The notes beneath the pieces are model-generated. The model saw only the letters and a list, made by a program, of their open reading frames with translations. It ran no database searches and had not been told where the DNA came from. Source: Serilophus lunatus (taxonomy: Eukaryota > Chordata > Aves > Passeriformes > Eurylaimidae). Taken from it: a DNA stretch of 64,000 bases. The stretch is taken from positions 87,649 through 151,648 of the forward strand of contig VXBA01001838.1 of assembly GCA_013399895.1 (NCBI GenBank), written 5' to 3'. Positions 1 through 13,020 of this stretch are shown one piece after another. How positions within the stretch are numbered: the first letter of the stretch is position 1; each line of letters opens with the position of its first letter. A program made the position numbers and the translations under genes.

Positions 1-2971
1 GACTTCATCCTAGGAAATTCCATAGTGTAACAAAGCAAAATGCATTCAACCCTTGGCCTATCGGAATGTGCTGGAAGAGAATTCACCCTTTAGTTGGATT
101 TCTTCTTTCCAGATCTCTTAAACACCTTTAAATGGTGTGCATGTGGTGGTGGGGACCTGATGACATGACTCTATTGTGAAAGCAACATTAATGATTAGCC
201 ACTTTCTGAAATGGTATATCAATCCCTCTAGAGACATCTCTGGGAGCAGTGGTCTCATGCCTTAAATTTGAGGGTTGGTATATCTACCACTCATTAGAAA
301 AGTTTATAACAAGGGAAAAATGTGTGGATGCAGGGTACGTGTTCTCAGAAAAATCAAAAGGAAGAAGCATCTTGGATATGTTTATCTTCAAATCCGCTTA
401 CAATCGTCCTGTGCCCGACCAAATTATGTCCAAGTAAAATCTAATTGTCAGAATCTGGTTATACTGAGAATGTTTTCTGAGTTCCTAATCACTGTGGATC
501 CTATTTCACATACAGCTGAAATGTGTTGGAGTCTAACAGGCTTCCATGTCATTTAAGAACATGCTGTAACACAGGCTTGGCCTCAAGCAGTTGCTGAATA
601 AGCATAGGAGTGCATACACATGATTAGATCCAAGAAGTTGCTTGAGTACTGCACCAGAGTCACAGTCTTGTTCTGAAAGCTAACTTTCTACCACTAAAGA
701 AGATGCTGCTAATTGTCTTGTTGCTTCCAGGCGCTCCAGTGCAGGCATAAAGTGACCAGCAGCCCCACATTGTGAGTGGGCTTGTGCTGAAGAAGGCATC
801 TCTGTACAAATATTTTCTGGAGTCATACGAATGACAGTATGCATGATCACTAAACTCATGCAAAAACTAGCACTTTTTTCTTAAGAGATAGAGAGAAATG
901 TCTACTCCATACTGCCCAGCTACTTAAAGCAGGAATATGTAACAGCACATAAAAAATAGCACTTCCTACACGGTTGCTAGAGCCTTAATTCCTTAATTCA
1001 ACTAAAGAAGACTAATAATAGTAGATGTTATCTGTATAAAACCTGTCCCAGTTTCTAATTACATTCTTTGTATTTTACACATGCAACGATTTCTGTATGC
1101 TTGCTTTTCTCTTCATTGACCACTTTATACTATCGGTGCTTTTCCCTCTGTTTCCCGTGTTTTACAAATAGTCACCGTGAGGCTGATGTACACATTGCAA
1201 CATCTCGTCTTGCTGATATAAGCCCTGTACAGCACCAAGAATGTGTGCAATTCAGGGAATTATGCAGGCCTGTTCACAGACTTTAGAGATGCCCTGAAGT
1301 AAGGATGGCAAAGCCAAGAGGTCTTACATTTCGAGGGCACTTTGGAGAGAAAATTAAAGCTCTCTCAGTCTAACTGAAACATATTTGTTGTTTTATGTTT
1401 AAAAAAGATTTATATATATGGTGTGTGAGATGGCAAATACATATTGAAAACAGAATTACAAAGCAAATTATTAGACTAAAACTGACTTCTGCTGGCAACA
1501 CATATATAAATTGTGGGTTTAGTTATGTTGAAAAGGGTGCCTCTGATTTTCCCTGCTTGGATCTTTTCATTTTTCCTAAAGATTTCATCAAAGTTAAGTG
1601 ATTACAGAAGCTATACTGCTTAATACACAATGTTTTCTTTTGTATTTGGATATCACAGATGTACAAGGAACAAGCTATTATCCTGCTCAGAATCCCATGG
1701 AATAATCATGTGTTGAACACTGGGCAAATAGATTGGGCTGGCTGGAAACCTGCTTACTGCTGCTGGTGGCCAGCAGCTGCTTGATGGCAGTGGCTGTAGT
1801 CAAAGGAAGAGGAAGGCACAGGAAGGTTCAAACAGCTTCTGAATTCGTTCTTTTTCTCCTTTGTCCTCCCCATGCACTCACAGCTCCCCTTGTACCTGCC
1901 ATGAAGAGAAAGGGGGCTCAGTAGATCAGATATTCCTGTCATCCAGTGGCCCCAACCACCAAAATTGCTGCAACCTGCTGCTCAGTTCCCCAGTGAAATA
2001 GGGCAACTTGTTTTCCTTTGCAAATGAGGCATCCATAAGAACAGTAACCAGGGTAAGAACTTCTAACAAAGAATAATAAATGTTTCCTATGTGTACTTCC
2101 TATGTGAACACTGGTAAAAAACCAGCACAGCCTGTACTTCCAGTGTGAGGTAATTTATTTCAGTCTTTGTAGAACTGGGGCCAAAATCTCTCAGCACTGG
2201 TGCTGCATTTCCACTTATTTTGTACTAGGGTCTTCCTGTAAATCCCCTGCGGGAGCAGTTCAGAGGTACTTAAAGGGATGGCATTTCTGTAATTATCTAA
2301 TTATTGCTCTAAGGTTCTTTCTTGTGCATGTTAAACCTTCATTCCAGTGAAAGTGTAACCCCACACTATCGAATTTGGATAAAAAGTGATCCAGAATCAA
2401 CATTAATTCCCCAGTAGTCCTTAGAGTGGGTACTATTGGCTTACTTTTGTCTTTTCTGGTTTGAAAACATGGAGTTCAGATTGGGTCATTCTGAACAGAA
2501 TTAAAATTTTGAAAGATAGAGCAGTGTGCTAGTGAGGCTGTCATTCTCCATTAGATTTTTTATATTAGCTTAAAAATTCATGGGACATCTATTTCTTTAA
2601 TGAAGTCTATAAAAAATTTGGAGTGATTACTCAATTATCTGAATTTCTGTTAGTTGCTATCAAATTCGTCTTTAAATTCTGAGTTTTTCAGTAAGGAATC
2701 AACAGTGAGTTGAATCATGCTTATGTTCAACAACCTTTCAGTTACTTATCCCTTATTTAATGTTATTTTATGCTCTTTCTTTAATTCCTCTGAGCATTCC
2801 TTTCCCCTCTGTGAGACACAGGAGCCAAGCACAGAAAAAAATTAAGGAAAAATTAAGTGTATCCTGGGTTACTTCCTTCTGGTTTGTACTTTTTAATTCA
2901 CATTTTACTATCAGCCATGAATATTGCACTTTCATTTGGATTTTCAGCTGCTGAATCATGATCAGTTGAAG
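1..2971. other. Non-coding stretch, nothing recognised
   Basis: AT-rich unique-looking DNA. Open frames here (the longest is about 93 codons at 275-556) have no recognisable domain and overlap one another in different frames, so I treat them as chance. No repeat family, RNA gene or promoter was recognised. Confidence 0.6.
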
Positions 2972-2996
2972 ATCCAGTAGCCCTGTGCTACTGGAT
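2972..2996. repeat. Perfect 10-bp inverted repeat (hairpin)
   Basis: The left arm ATCCAGTAGC (2972-2981) and the right arm GCTACTGGAT (2987-2996) are exact reverse complements around a 5-nt loop (CCTGT). Outer TTGA and TCAA flanks a few bases further out add weak pairing. It is not followed by a T-run and has no neighbouring gene, so a terminator role is not supported. It may be a chance palindrome or the remnant of a small element. Confidence 0.75.
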
Positions 2997-3399
2997 ATAA
3001 CTCAAGGGGTTATGCTGTTTTTACTGTTTGGCACATACTCAGGAATGGGAACTTAGCTTAGCAGTTGGAGCATATGGCAGAGGGAGATAGGCCAGCATCT
3101 TGGATGAAGATGCATATATTTTGTACTCTCATGGTATGATGCATTCTTGTGCTTTGCAGATGGCAACTCAGAATTGTGGCTCTGAAAACTAATTTTGCCC
3201 AGCCACGCAGGTCTGCTGACACAAGCACAAGGATCATCTGTATCTGCACAGACACTACTGCACACTGCAGATATCTTAGGCAGGAATTTTTCTGAGAAGC
3301 ACACCTGCATCTTAGTTACTGGGGTGAGCACTAAAAAAAGCTCATGAACTTACGACTAGCATTTGTATCTAGTGAGAACAATTCAGGCAGACACGATGG

Positions 3400-3830
3400 T
3401 TACCTTCAGGTAACACTTGGTCGCTTGTTTCTCCTGAAAGTTTATTACATCATCGTTGTCAGGGCAAGAGTAACAGGAATATGTTGATCTTATGACAGCT
3501 GCAAATGGGGTTCATTGTAATTGGCAGAGGTCTAACATTGCCTTTAATTTGCTAGCAGCCCCCTTGTGTACAGACCAACAATCAGTCCTCAGGGAAGCTG
3601 CTTTAGAGCCATATAGAGATCATCACACTAATAGTGCCATTATCCAAAACTCGTTTGTGCACTTTATCTGTCTCTCTGTCCCCCACAAAACAAGCATCTT
3701 GTTACATGTGCAAACGAACCAAGGGCTTGCTAGACAGGTTTTAGGCAACAGGTTCTATGCAACTAACCAAGCTGCAGATTAAGGTATGAGTACTTTCTGT
3801 TCTCTGGCATAATTTGCATTACTTAAAATC
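3400..3830. other. Possible conserved non-coding block
   Basis: Unique sequence with TAATTGG-like and ATTTGC-like homeodomain or POU motifs and an open frame of 96 codons (3492-3782) with no recognisable domain. The balanced composition and motif content resemble vertebrate conserved non-coding elements. This is inference from appearance only, because no alignment could be made. Confidence 0.2.
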
Positions 3831-5744
3831 AGTTCGGGAACATTTTTTAAATGCACTAGGCTGGGATGCATTTTTTCTCAGAACTGCATTGCTTCCTCTC
3901 CAATCTCTTTATTTGTGATACTGTGTCCCTTATCTGATCAGGGAGATCATACAGGGATATAATTTAAAAATACATTAGGCAGATGTATTTTTAAAGATCA
4001 TTTTCCTGCATGTTTTCAGTGAGCTTCGCACTAGCTACTGTCAGGCCTTTTTAACTTTCTTTTTTTCTTCCCCCCCAAAAATTTCTGTGCTCTCTGTAGG
4101 ACAGACATCTATCAGTACTAGTCTACATGTTTTGCTAGATATTCCTCTGAAACAATAAGCAGTTTGGCAGCAAATAAAGCTATGGGTGATGAACACAAAC
4201 AGTTAAATTTCTATTGTCTACCTGCAACAAGAGAGCTAAAGGACAAGGAGAAATCAGAATTAAAAACAGATCTGTCAAGCAATGAATGGGATACTGTCTG
4301 GAGTAATGGGAAAATTACAGCCAGCTTACTGTGTACCAAGGGGGCTTTTTTTTTTTTTTTGAAAATGATACTGAAGTACTATTATTTACAGGACCTCTGA
4401 GCAATTGTTTCCACATTGAGCCAAGACAAGAGAACTGTTGCTGGCACTACCAATAATAAATGTCTGCCTGCAACCAGCAGGCTGGAAAGCTCAAATACCT
4501 GAAGGGTAAGGGATGGATTCTAGGGAGGAACCTCCTCCCATTCACAGAATTTCTGTGGGACACAAAAGATGCACACATTTTTGACAGCATGTGAGTAGGT
4601 AAGAGCAGTTGCTACCTGCAAATGAAATGCTAAAACAGCAGAGAGATGCCATAATCCTGCCCTGCATTCAGATGTTGTGTAAATTAGCAAGGGGTTTCAG
4701 AATGTGCCTCATTACCCACAGCAGAAGGAACCAATGTGCTACATTCATAGCATAGATTTAAGGCAGATTTGAAGACTTAGAATAAAAATATACCTGCCCT
4801 CTGAATGTATGGTGCTCTGTCTTCCTTATTTTTCCCATTTTTAGACTTCAGCTGACTACCTGGGGTGCCTGATTTAGGCTTTCTGACTACTATCGCATCC
4901 AAAATCTTCAGTGATTCAGATTGCTACTGACAAACTCTGGTTCTTTGTACAGTCACTGGAGAGAGGCAATTTCCATGCCTAAGTGCAAATCTGACTAAGA
5001 CCCATCATTGTATTTTCTGTTTTATCTCCACAAGCAGGAAGAGCAAATAATTCTGAAGCACTGAGAAAAATCTTTTCTACCTCCCTAGGTCTCATCTGTC
5101 ATGGTTTCCCTGGGAAGAAGACAGTAGAGGATCATATATTTTATTTTTTTCTGTGGGTTTTGTTTGCTTTGAAGATTGAACTGAGTTTTCTTTTTCTTTC
5201 TTGTCGTAGTAGAGGGGCCCAAGATCATGAGTAGCTCTACTCTTGAGCCCATTTCAATAGTGTATCAAGTACAGAAGCATTGCTGAGCCATTTGTTTACA
5301 GGATTCTTCATGAGTGTATAGAAATTAAAAATCAATTCTAAAAGAGTACACAGCATCATTATAATAAAAATCTTTTTTATTGAATTATTTAAGAGAAGAT
5401 GTTTACTTACTTCTTATCTTGGTGACCAATTTATTTGCATTCAGGGACTTTACCACAGTGCATTTTTTTAGGGAAAAAAAAAAGTCATGCCAGAAGAATT
5501 TGAAATCTTCAGAGCAAAACATGCTCAGAAACTGCATTGTGAGGCAGGTTCTCTGCTACGTGTATCAGCTCCAAATGATGGAACAGGAAAAGTCTCAAAA
5601 ATCATGGGCAGTTTTTCTGCAATTACATATCTGAAAAAGAACAGCAAAGAAACCGAGAAAGGCTTTGAACTTTGCCTTTGCCATAGTGATCTCTAGTTTC
5701 ACTCTTATTAAGCTTAAGATTAAACATGTACAGTTTGAGGGGGA
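3831..5744. other. Non-coding stretch, nothing recognised
   Basis: AT-rich DNA with a 14-nt T run near 4350. Two overlapping open frames at 5380-5696 encode no recognisable protein. No repeat family was identified. Confidence 0.55.
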
Positions 5745-5755
5745 TGTTTAACGAT
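5745..5755. repeat. Left putative target-site duplication
   Basis: TGTTTAACGAT here pairs with TGTTTAATGAT at 6340-6350 (10 of 11 identical). The single difference, C to T in a CpG, is the commonest decay change in methylated vertebrate DNA. The two copies flank the CpG-rich insertion exactly. Confidence 0.5.
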
Positions 5756-5771
5756 CATCATCATGGCTAGG

Positions 5772-5785
5772 CTTCGTGAACGAAG
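5772..5785. repeat. Perfect 14-bp palindrome in the insertion
   Basis: CTTCGT and ACGAAG are exact reverse complements separated by GA. It lies just inside the ATC-repeat end of the insertion and could be a terminal structural element of the source family. Confidence 0.6.
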
Positions 5786-6303
5786 ATATGAGAAGGGCTC
5801 TACCCACGCTTGCTGCAAGTCCTGAACCACCTGCATGCAGAGTTGGGTCTGCGGCTTCCAGTGCACCGTATCACCTGCCTTTTCATCCCTCATCTGTTGC
5901 TACAGGACTCTGCAAATGTGGGTGTACCCTTCTAGCCTGTGCAATGGATTTTTTAGCTGAGGCTCAGCATGCGCGGAACTGGCCCCACCCCTTACTCCTA
6001 AAATTCATCTGCCAGGGCCTAGCAAGCTTGGGCGGTGACAGCAAAGGCCTCAGGATGTAGGCTTAGTTAGAGTATCCTTCTCTGAGATGGATGGCCTTAC
6101 AGGGCTAAACGAACTCCATCTGCCCGGGGTTTGGGGTTAGAGCTGTCCTTCTTCTGGGATGGTTGCCAGGAGGCAAGCGAGCCCATCCTACCCGTGAACA
6201 CACTTAGTCTGACCCTTCAGTTGAGACCTGTCTGGCCTGGGAGACCCTACCAGAGACATATGCCAACGCCAGCATAGCTCGCAAACTCATAAGGGCACGC
6301 AAG

Positions 6304-6339
6304 CTTCTCCCCCGCGACAAGGGGGTGTCCGTGGAGAAG
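6304..6339. repeat. Hairpin at the right end of the insertion
   Basis: CTTCTCC (6304-6310) pairs with GGAGAAG (6333-6339), and inner C-rich and G-rich runs allow an extended stem. It immediately precedes the right 11-bp direct repeat, so it marks the element end. Confidence 0.5.
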
Positions 6340-6350
6340 TGTTTAATGAT
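6340..6350. repeat. Right putative target-site duplication
   Basis: TGTTTAATGAT, matching the left copy at 5745-5755 with one mismatch. It directly follows the terminal hairpin of the insertion. Confidence 0.5.
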
Positions 6351-7589
6351 ACCTATCTCGTAAACATTAAGGAAGGAAATAGCACGAATGGAAAGTGAAA
6401 CTCAACTTCATATTTCCTTTATGAGTTGTTCTATATAAAGTGGAAACCTCAGAAATGAAAATAAAAGAAACAATGCAAGGCATGGAGAAATCAAAACAGA
6501 AGATAAACAAAAGAAAACATACATTAGTAAATGACTGAGAAAGAAGCTGTTACCCTGTTCAGCTGTTACTGAGAAATCAAAGGCTGTTTTATAACATTTA
6601 TCCTCTGTCACAGTACACAAGATCTGCCATATTCTTGTTGTGTACTTATTGGGATGGTTCTTTGAAATCATTCATGCTGTTTCATGATGTAAAACATAAA
6701 AAGGGCAACAAGAAGGGAATGAGATGTAAGCATAGCACTATAAATTGAAACTAATTTTTCAACATATTATGGCATATTATGGCACCTGAAGATGAAAATC
6801 TGTGAGACAGTGCAAATTACTTTTGAAATAAATATTTTTTCAATTAAATACTTAGTAGCCTGTCTGAGCTAATGTTGGAGGTTATTTTACCAAGCTGATA
6901 GACTGTAATGGTTATCAAAGGTGTTCAAAGAGATGGAATCCTATAGTCAAGTCATTCCCATCCAGAATCTGACTAGCTTTTAGAGCTCAGGCTTGATTAT
7001 CTTGATTTGATTAAGTAAAAAACACCACAAAACTAACAGACACTTTGAACCATCAAATGATTTTTTTTTTTCCTTGTGGTCCCAGTTAGAGTGTGTGTCA
7101 CATAAGAAAACAATGTAACACCAACATAGACATTGATTTTTCTCCATGGGATTTGCACAAGACTTGTTGACCGTCTTTTAACGGTGAAGAAGTTGTCAGA
7201 TGCAATTTTTTCTTGAGCTTCTTTTTGTTGAGTATGGGAAAGATGATGATATACTGAGGGAAAAGGTTTAAACATTCTAGATATATACAAGAGAAGAGCT
7301 TGTGTACATGCAATTGCTGGTGGTGCATCTCATTTAGACTCAGACTGCTTATAGATTTTCTCATTAGATAGTGTGTGGTGCCCTTCCAAAAACAGAAAGA
7401 CATAATATAATCTCGTGTTAAGAAATTGTGTTGTGTCAATCTTTCTAAAAAAATTATGCTTTTTCAGAGAATGTTACCTGATAAATAGATAATGACTGCT
7501 TACTTCTGCTGGTTGTCTTATTGAATATACAGCTGAAAGACTACACGGATTTGTAGATGAGGAGATATTAAAAATTATTCTTGTATAGC
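6351..7589. other. Non-coding stretch, nothing recognised
   Basis: AT-rich unique DNA. It contains a short tandem doubling of CATATTATGG near 6763-6783. Minus-strand frames at 6408-6671 and 7033-7439 have no domain and are rich in hydrophobic and Lys-rich noise. Confidence 0.55.
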
Positions 7590-7702
7590 AAAATATTCAA
7601 AAGCTGTCTGGACATGGTCTTATTCTAAGTGTTCCTTCCTGAGCAGGGGAGTAGGACAAAATAATCCCTGGAAGTCCCTTCCAACCTGTGATTCTGTGAT
7701 AG
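7590..7702 (+). mobile_element. CR1 3'-end fragment
   Basis: The plus strand reads like the extreme 3' end of CR1: a segment resembling the sense tail (TCTGGACATGGTC, then GAGCAGGGGAGTAGGAC, then CCCTTCCAACC) ends in ATTCTGTGAT. CR1 copies are typically 5'-truncated and end in such short repeats without poly(A). Only about 110 bp remain and the middle is diverged. Confidence 0.8.
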
Positions 7703-10700
7703 CATCACAAAAGCTGATCATTATCTTTGCTCAGAAAAGAGCTTTTGTCACAGTCTTATGGTGCAAATAGTAAAAAAGGGGGCTTAATTTCAATGTCAAT
7801 CCTCCCTTTTAATACAGAGAAATCAACTGTCTTGCAGAGAGCTTGTTGGTGATTGTGAGTTCAACTGGTGTCAGCAGGTAAAATCTGGGCTGATATTACA
7901 TCCCAATGAAATTTAATGACCCATTTCTAATTTATGCCCTAAACATCTGACATGACTTCACAGAGTTTTGTGAAAACATAACATTTATGTTGTGTCCAGA
8001 TGTACTTTGAGATCCACTGTGTCTCTGCACCATGTGTAAACTTTTGAAAGGGTAAGAAGGCATTCCCTCTGCCTACCACCAGATTTGCAGGTTTGTGTGG
8101 CAGCTGTAGAGCAGTTGCCCTGGAAAGACCAGTCTGCCTTTGAAGAGCCTTGTGCTACTGTCACTGTGAGACTGGAGCTTTGCCAGCACCCACATTGCCA
8201 CGAGGGCTGGCAGGTACATGAGGAAAGTAAGATCCATGAGCCTCTCCTTCCCACAGCTCTCCCACACAGGTCTTTGCAGAGCTGAGCCTCGGCTTTTACA
8301 CCAGTGCAGTTTAAAAAACACTATTTGGATAACCATTTTAGTGCCTGACGTTGACAGTTGTTAATCACAAAAGTCCCCTGATTGGAGGCATGCAGAAGGA
8401 ACTGGAACTTAGCCCAATCAGGTATCATATTTAACTATACTGCATCAGCAGCATAGATTTACCCATTGTGAATTTCTCTGTTCTTTTTCATATGATATTT
8501 GCAAGGTAAGAACTGTCACAGCTCAAAGAGAGTAAAAGAAACTAACGTACCATTTAAACTTAATTTTTGAAAGGTATATTTCATTGAGGTTTCATGTTGC
8601 AAAGAGAAGATGGACATAGATTTCACAAACATTCATACAAATAATTCTTTCCATTTTTCTGCTACTTATGACATTGGTAAAAAATAGTAGTGTTTCTTAT
8701 TGTCACTGGAGAAAAAAAGCACAGTATTACAAAAATTTTTTTGAAAGTGTTCTATTTTCCCCTTCTTCTATTTTTGTGGGAAAAATTAAATATAGTTGAG
8801 ATTTAGAAAACGAAAGTGCTTAGATATGTGAATGTTGGTGCTATACCCAGCAATTATCAGTTTCTTCAAGGTAAGTTCTTCTTGAGGACTTTTACCACCC
8901 TGAGATAGGAGACTTCAGGAAATTGCATTAATGAATGAATGTTGCATGGGCCTGCACTTTGTCACTTAACCAGAAAGTGGAGAAAACAATTCTGACTTCA
9001 TTCCCTGGCTCCCACATTCTCCTTATCTTTGCAATCCTGTACCTCAGAAGTACCTGGATATCTGCATGGCGTTGATTGTTGCTGAGTGGTTGTATTGTGT
9101 TTAAACATGGTGTTCTTGGTAGTTTGGATTTTTGGGGTTTTATATGAAGGAAGAGCTTAGTTTGCCCCAGGAAACCATTGCTTTTAAGAATGCTAGTGCC
9201 TCTTACTACTGTAAAGACTGCAAGAGGAGGACACAGCAGTGAAAGATTTTATAAATAATAACTGCTTTTTATTTATATTTCTGAAATTTATCTTGTGTAT
9301 TATTTAACATAGTGGTTCTGATATATATTTCAACTCCCACAAGGAAATAACTCCTCTCAATACTCTCGTGGTGAGCTGCCTACACTTACAAATATGCCGG
9401 CTAATCTTGTGTTTTCCTGCAAGATGCTTTTAGTAGGCATGAAGAAATTATGTACAAACTTGTTATGGGCATTCTGAGAACACCTCTGTGTCCTCAGTCC
9501 GTCTGGCTGGCAAAGCCAGCCTTATATCTTGTGTTACATCTAGCTTTGCCATATTTCTTTGACCAGTGGACAAGGAGGACCATTTCAAAAACTCTCAGGA
9601 CATCAATTCAAGTAATTTCTTAGTAGTCAGAAATCCATTTACGGAGCTGGAGGTGGTCTAAACTGAGCTCCAAAGTGACCATTAACTTTTTCTCTTTCAA
9701 GTAGAGCCAGTGATTATTTTTTCCCTCTGGGTGCACACTTGCATATCTTTATAAACAGGACACTGTTGGATTTCTACCCTGCCATAAATACTGACTGTAA
9801 TACCTCATCTGCTACTGACCTGAAGTGAACTTCAAGGAGAGGGAACAGTAATAAAGCAAAACCCAGCAAACTGTGTGAAGCTTTTGTAAGATCTTATATA
9901 ACTGAATTGGCTATATTGGGAACTTGCCTTTGGTTTTAATTATAGATTTAAGGGTGCACATATCGGGCTCTGTGCCATCTCTTTGCTCCCTCCCTTCACT
10001 CTTGATTTGCTATATATAATGAGCGGCCACTACAAAAAGGATATTTTCCCCCCTCCCTTTCAGAAAGAGGACAGGCCAACAAAAGTTCACTGGGGGATGG
10101 GGTGGTCTAATGTGTTAATTGTCTCGTGTGTCATTCTGATGTTGGGCTTCAGCCTGGTCCCTCCAGAATGTTTCAAAGACCAGTTGTGAAAGCCCAACAA
10201 AAATGTGCGGTGTCCCAAAACTGGTCAATGTTTCCTCCCAAAAGCTGGGGTTGAGTGACAAGTACCTCTTTGAACTTGAAGAATATTGTCAAGAGAATGA
10301 CTATTCCAAAATCTACCCAAAACTATCTTTTACATCTGTTTCCCAGAATCTGTAAAAGTTGCTTTCACAGAAGCAAAGCCAGAATAGATGCAAAGCATCG
10401 AGGTCTTCTGAGGGCCTCATGAAGCATTAATGAAACTTGAGATTTGAGGAAATAGGACTTAGATGCTCAAAAAAATTTAAACTATAACTAAGTCACTTTA
10501 TGCTTCCTGAGCATCACATCTTGACTTAATCTTTAACTCAATTTTCCTTGTGATTTTTACCTCTCAGAGCAGCTGCTGTATCAATTGTTACAAGTGCATA
10601 GGAAAAGAGACTTCTAAAGGAATAGAGAAGCTGCCCTGCAGAATTACTCTCACTGTGCCCTAAAGGGTAGACACCTGCTGCCTCCTTTGAGGGGTCCCAA

Positions 10701-12610
10701 GCTCGGAAATCAGGTTTTTGAATCTGTTATTCATATCAGAAGCTAGTTTCCTGAAGGGCTAACTGGAGTCAATTGCCTTGTTACATCCAAGAATATAATA
10801 GAGCTGGTGGCTATCCCCCTGCTCTAGTTTAGATGTCTTCAGCTTTTTGTTTCGATCTTACGAATGGCCAGTTGTTACTAAATTCAGCTAAAAGGTGTCA
10901 CAATGTGAGCTGAGTTCCTCTAAGCCAGTGAGCTGAACAGTCCCAGTGTCCACTATCTATAGTAAGGAGAGGGAGTCTGTGATGTAAGGATGATAAAAGT
11001 ACTGGGGAAGAGAGCAGGATACCTGAGCAGCAAAACACAAAGGCAGCCCAGGTATGCTAAGGCTGGCCCACAGACTAGAGCTAAAAACTGCTTGCTTCCC
11101 TGTTGCTCTAAAACCTGGGTTAAACATAGCAGGGGAAATAAGTGTTCGCTGTTTTAATAGCTTTTTTTTTCTCCTAGAAGGTTCATGATGCTCCATCTCT
11201 TAAATTGAAAAATAGCTCCTGATTACCTTTCACTGATACCAAACTAGAAATACTGCTAAGAAGGGCAGCAAAACTTTGGAAAAACAGTGAATCTGATTCT
11301 TCTTTGCAGTAGCCTACTTCTTATGAGCCCTGTGACCACTGAAAAATTTGTCATTCCAGAGAATTGCACATTGTGCTGACATGTGAAATTAGACAAAAGT
11401 CTGCTCCTAATGAAAGTGCTGCTGAACTGACAGAAATTTCAGTCCTGAGGACTTACAGAAGACACTGCAATACAATCTAGTTTGGTTTATACAGGTGTGC
11501 ATCCTCTGTAACAGAAGTAGGTGTGTTCATCCTTGCTGCCGACTCTCAACTGATACTGCTGCATCCAGTTTTCCCTTTTTTTTTTTTTGATGCTTTTTCC
11601 TAGGATGTGACTCAGTGCTTTTCAGATAGCAGAGCCTTTGTCTGCATCATTCTCCCTGCCAATCCTTTACATCACCTGCTTGATGCAGAGTTAGGAGTGA
11701 CTCATTTTTCTCATCCAAACACATGTGCACACAATGAGCCGTCTCCCATCTAATGGCCCTTCACAGAAACTTATATGTAGGGTCATGATTGTGTTTTGTT
11801 GCAGATGCCCAGTGCCCATCTGTAGAGGACAGTCTCTGTCTGTCTCAGGATTTATATTGTTCTGAATGCTTTAAAAGCTTTGTAAGTGAAAGCAAATGAT
11901 TTATTTTTTCCCTTCCTCCCTCACTAGCTAATTTTGTATCTATTATTTACTGTGGGAAAGCTATGCCAAACAAGAAATCTCTGCATTTTTTTCTGAGGCT
12001 GATTTCCATCCTAAACTGTTGACTGAAGTGAGCTTGAACCTGTTTCTGGAAAATTTGCACACTGTTCACTCACCATCTTACCTTTGTTGTTTGCCCCATA
12101 TGTGAAGATATAGTTTTAATAGATTCTCCTAAACTTCATAAAGACACTTGTTGTGGACTAAATAACTAAAATTTATATATGTATGAAATTAAGACATGCA
12201 CAATACAGACATGTGAGCTAGTTCACATCTTTTTTGCCCCGTAGATTCTATGGGAAAAGTACTTCCCAGAAGTAATTTAGCTAAACCTGAACTAGACATC
12301 TACCTTAGGATGCATGGCTTACAATTAGGAAAAGGCAAATTAAAACAGCTTTGGTGCAGATGTCTACATTTTGTAGAAGTCTATTGCTATGGCACCTTAC
12401 ATAAATCAAAGGTAGTAAACTCACCAGTGAATACAGCAGAGATGCTGCAAACCAGAGATGCGGAATTACCAAATAGGTAGATTACAGCATTATTAAAAAA
12501 TGATAGCATTTTAATTCCTTCGCTCAGAGTTTATTTAACCTTAACCTTAGGTATAGGCATCTCTGTACCTACTTTGACAGTTACACAGCCAAGCAAAGTT
12601 ATGTACTGCT
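7703..12610. other. Non-coding stretch, nothing recognised
   Basis: About 4.9 kb of unique-looking AT-rich DNA with scattered short homopolymers (T run near 11578-11588). Small open frames at 7985-8336 (both strands), 9983-10189, 10957-11196 and 12250-12480 show no domain, no consistent splice context and no codon pattern I trust. No repeat family was recognised. Confidence 0.5.
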
Positions 12611-13020
12611 AGAATAGAATCATGGAATTGCTTAAGTTGACAAAGACCGTTAAGATAATCAAGTCCAACCGTTAACCTAGTGCTGCCAAGTCCACCTCTA
12701 AAGCATGCCCCTAAGCACCAAGTATACCTCTTAAATACCTCCAGGTGTGGTGGACTCCACCGTTTCCCTGGGAAGTCTCTTCCAGTGCTTGACAATCCTG
12801 AAGAAATTTTTCTTAATATGCAATATAAAGCACCCCTGACACAACCTGAGGCCATTTCCTCTTGTCCTATTGCTTATTACTTGGGAAAAGACACTGGCCT
12901 CTACCTCACTACAACCTCCTTTCAGGTAGTAGTAGATAGAGTGATAAGGTCCCTACCCAGCCTCCTTTTCTCCAGGATAAGCACTATCAGCTTTCTCAGC
13001 CACTCCTCATAGGACCTGTG
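12611..13020 (-). mobile_element. CR1, 3' portion (part 1 of a split copy)
   Basis: A minus-strand CR1 whose 3' end lies at about 12611 (TAGAATCATGGAATTG motif). It then runs through typical antisense CR1 sequence, such as the CTCCACC...CCCTGGGAAG and CTCTTGTCCTATTGC segments and the TTCTCCAGGATAAGCA segment. It stops abruptly inside the CTCATAGGACCTGTG region, where an LTR-like block has inserted, and resumes at about 13423. Reading frames are broken. Confidence 0.9.

Larger units (their letters stand above)
5745..6350 (-). mobile_element. Unassigned retroposon-like insertion, about 600 bp
   Basis: This block stands out from its AT-rich surroundings: it carries roughly 18 CpG dinucleotides in 600 bp, where the flanks have almost none. 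It is bounded by near-identical 11-bp direct repeats, TGTTTAACGAT (5745-5755) and TGTTTAATGAT (6340-6350), which look like a target-site duplication with one CpG-type C/T change. Just inside the left repeat lies ATCATCATCATGG. Read on the minus strand, this puts a short ATG/GAT tandem tail at the 3' end, as some non-LTR retroposons have. A perfect palindrome, CTTCGTGAACGAAG (5772-5785), and a hairpin near the other end (6304-6339) are further structure. The only sizeable open frame (5776-6060, plus strand) has no recognisable domain. I cannot name the family. A retroposed non-coding RNA or an old LINE/SINE tail are both possible. Confidence 0.5.

Noticed and set aside
12680..13012. 110-codon plus-strand frame
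   Set aside because: It is the antisense of the minus-strand CR1 copy, not a gene.
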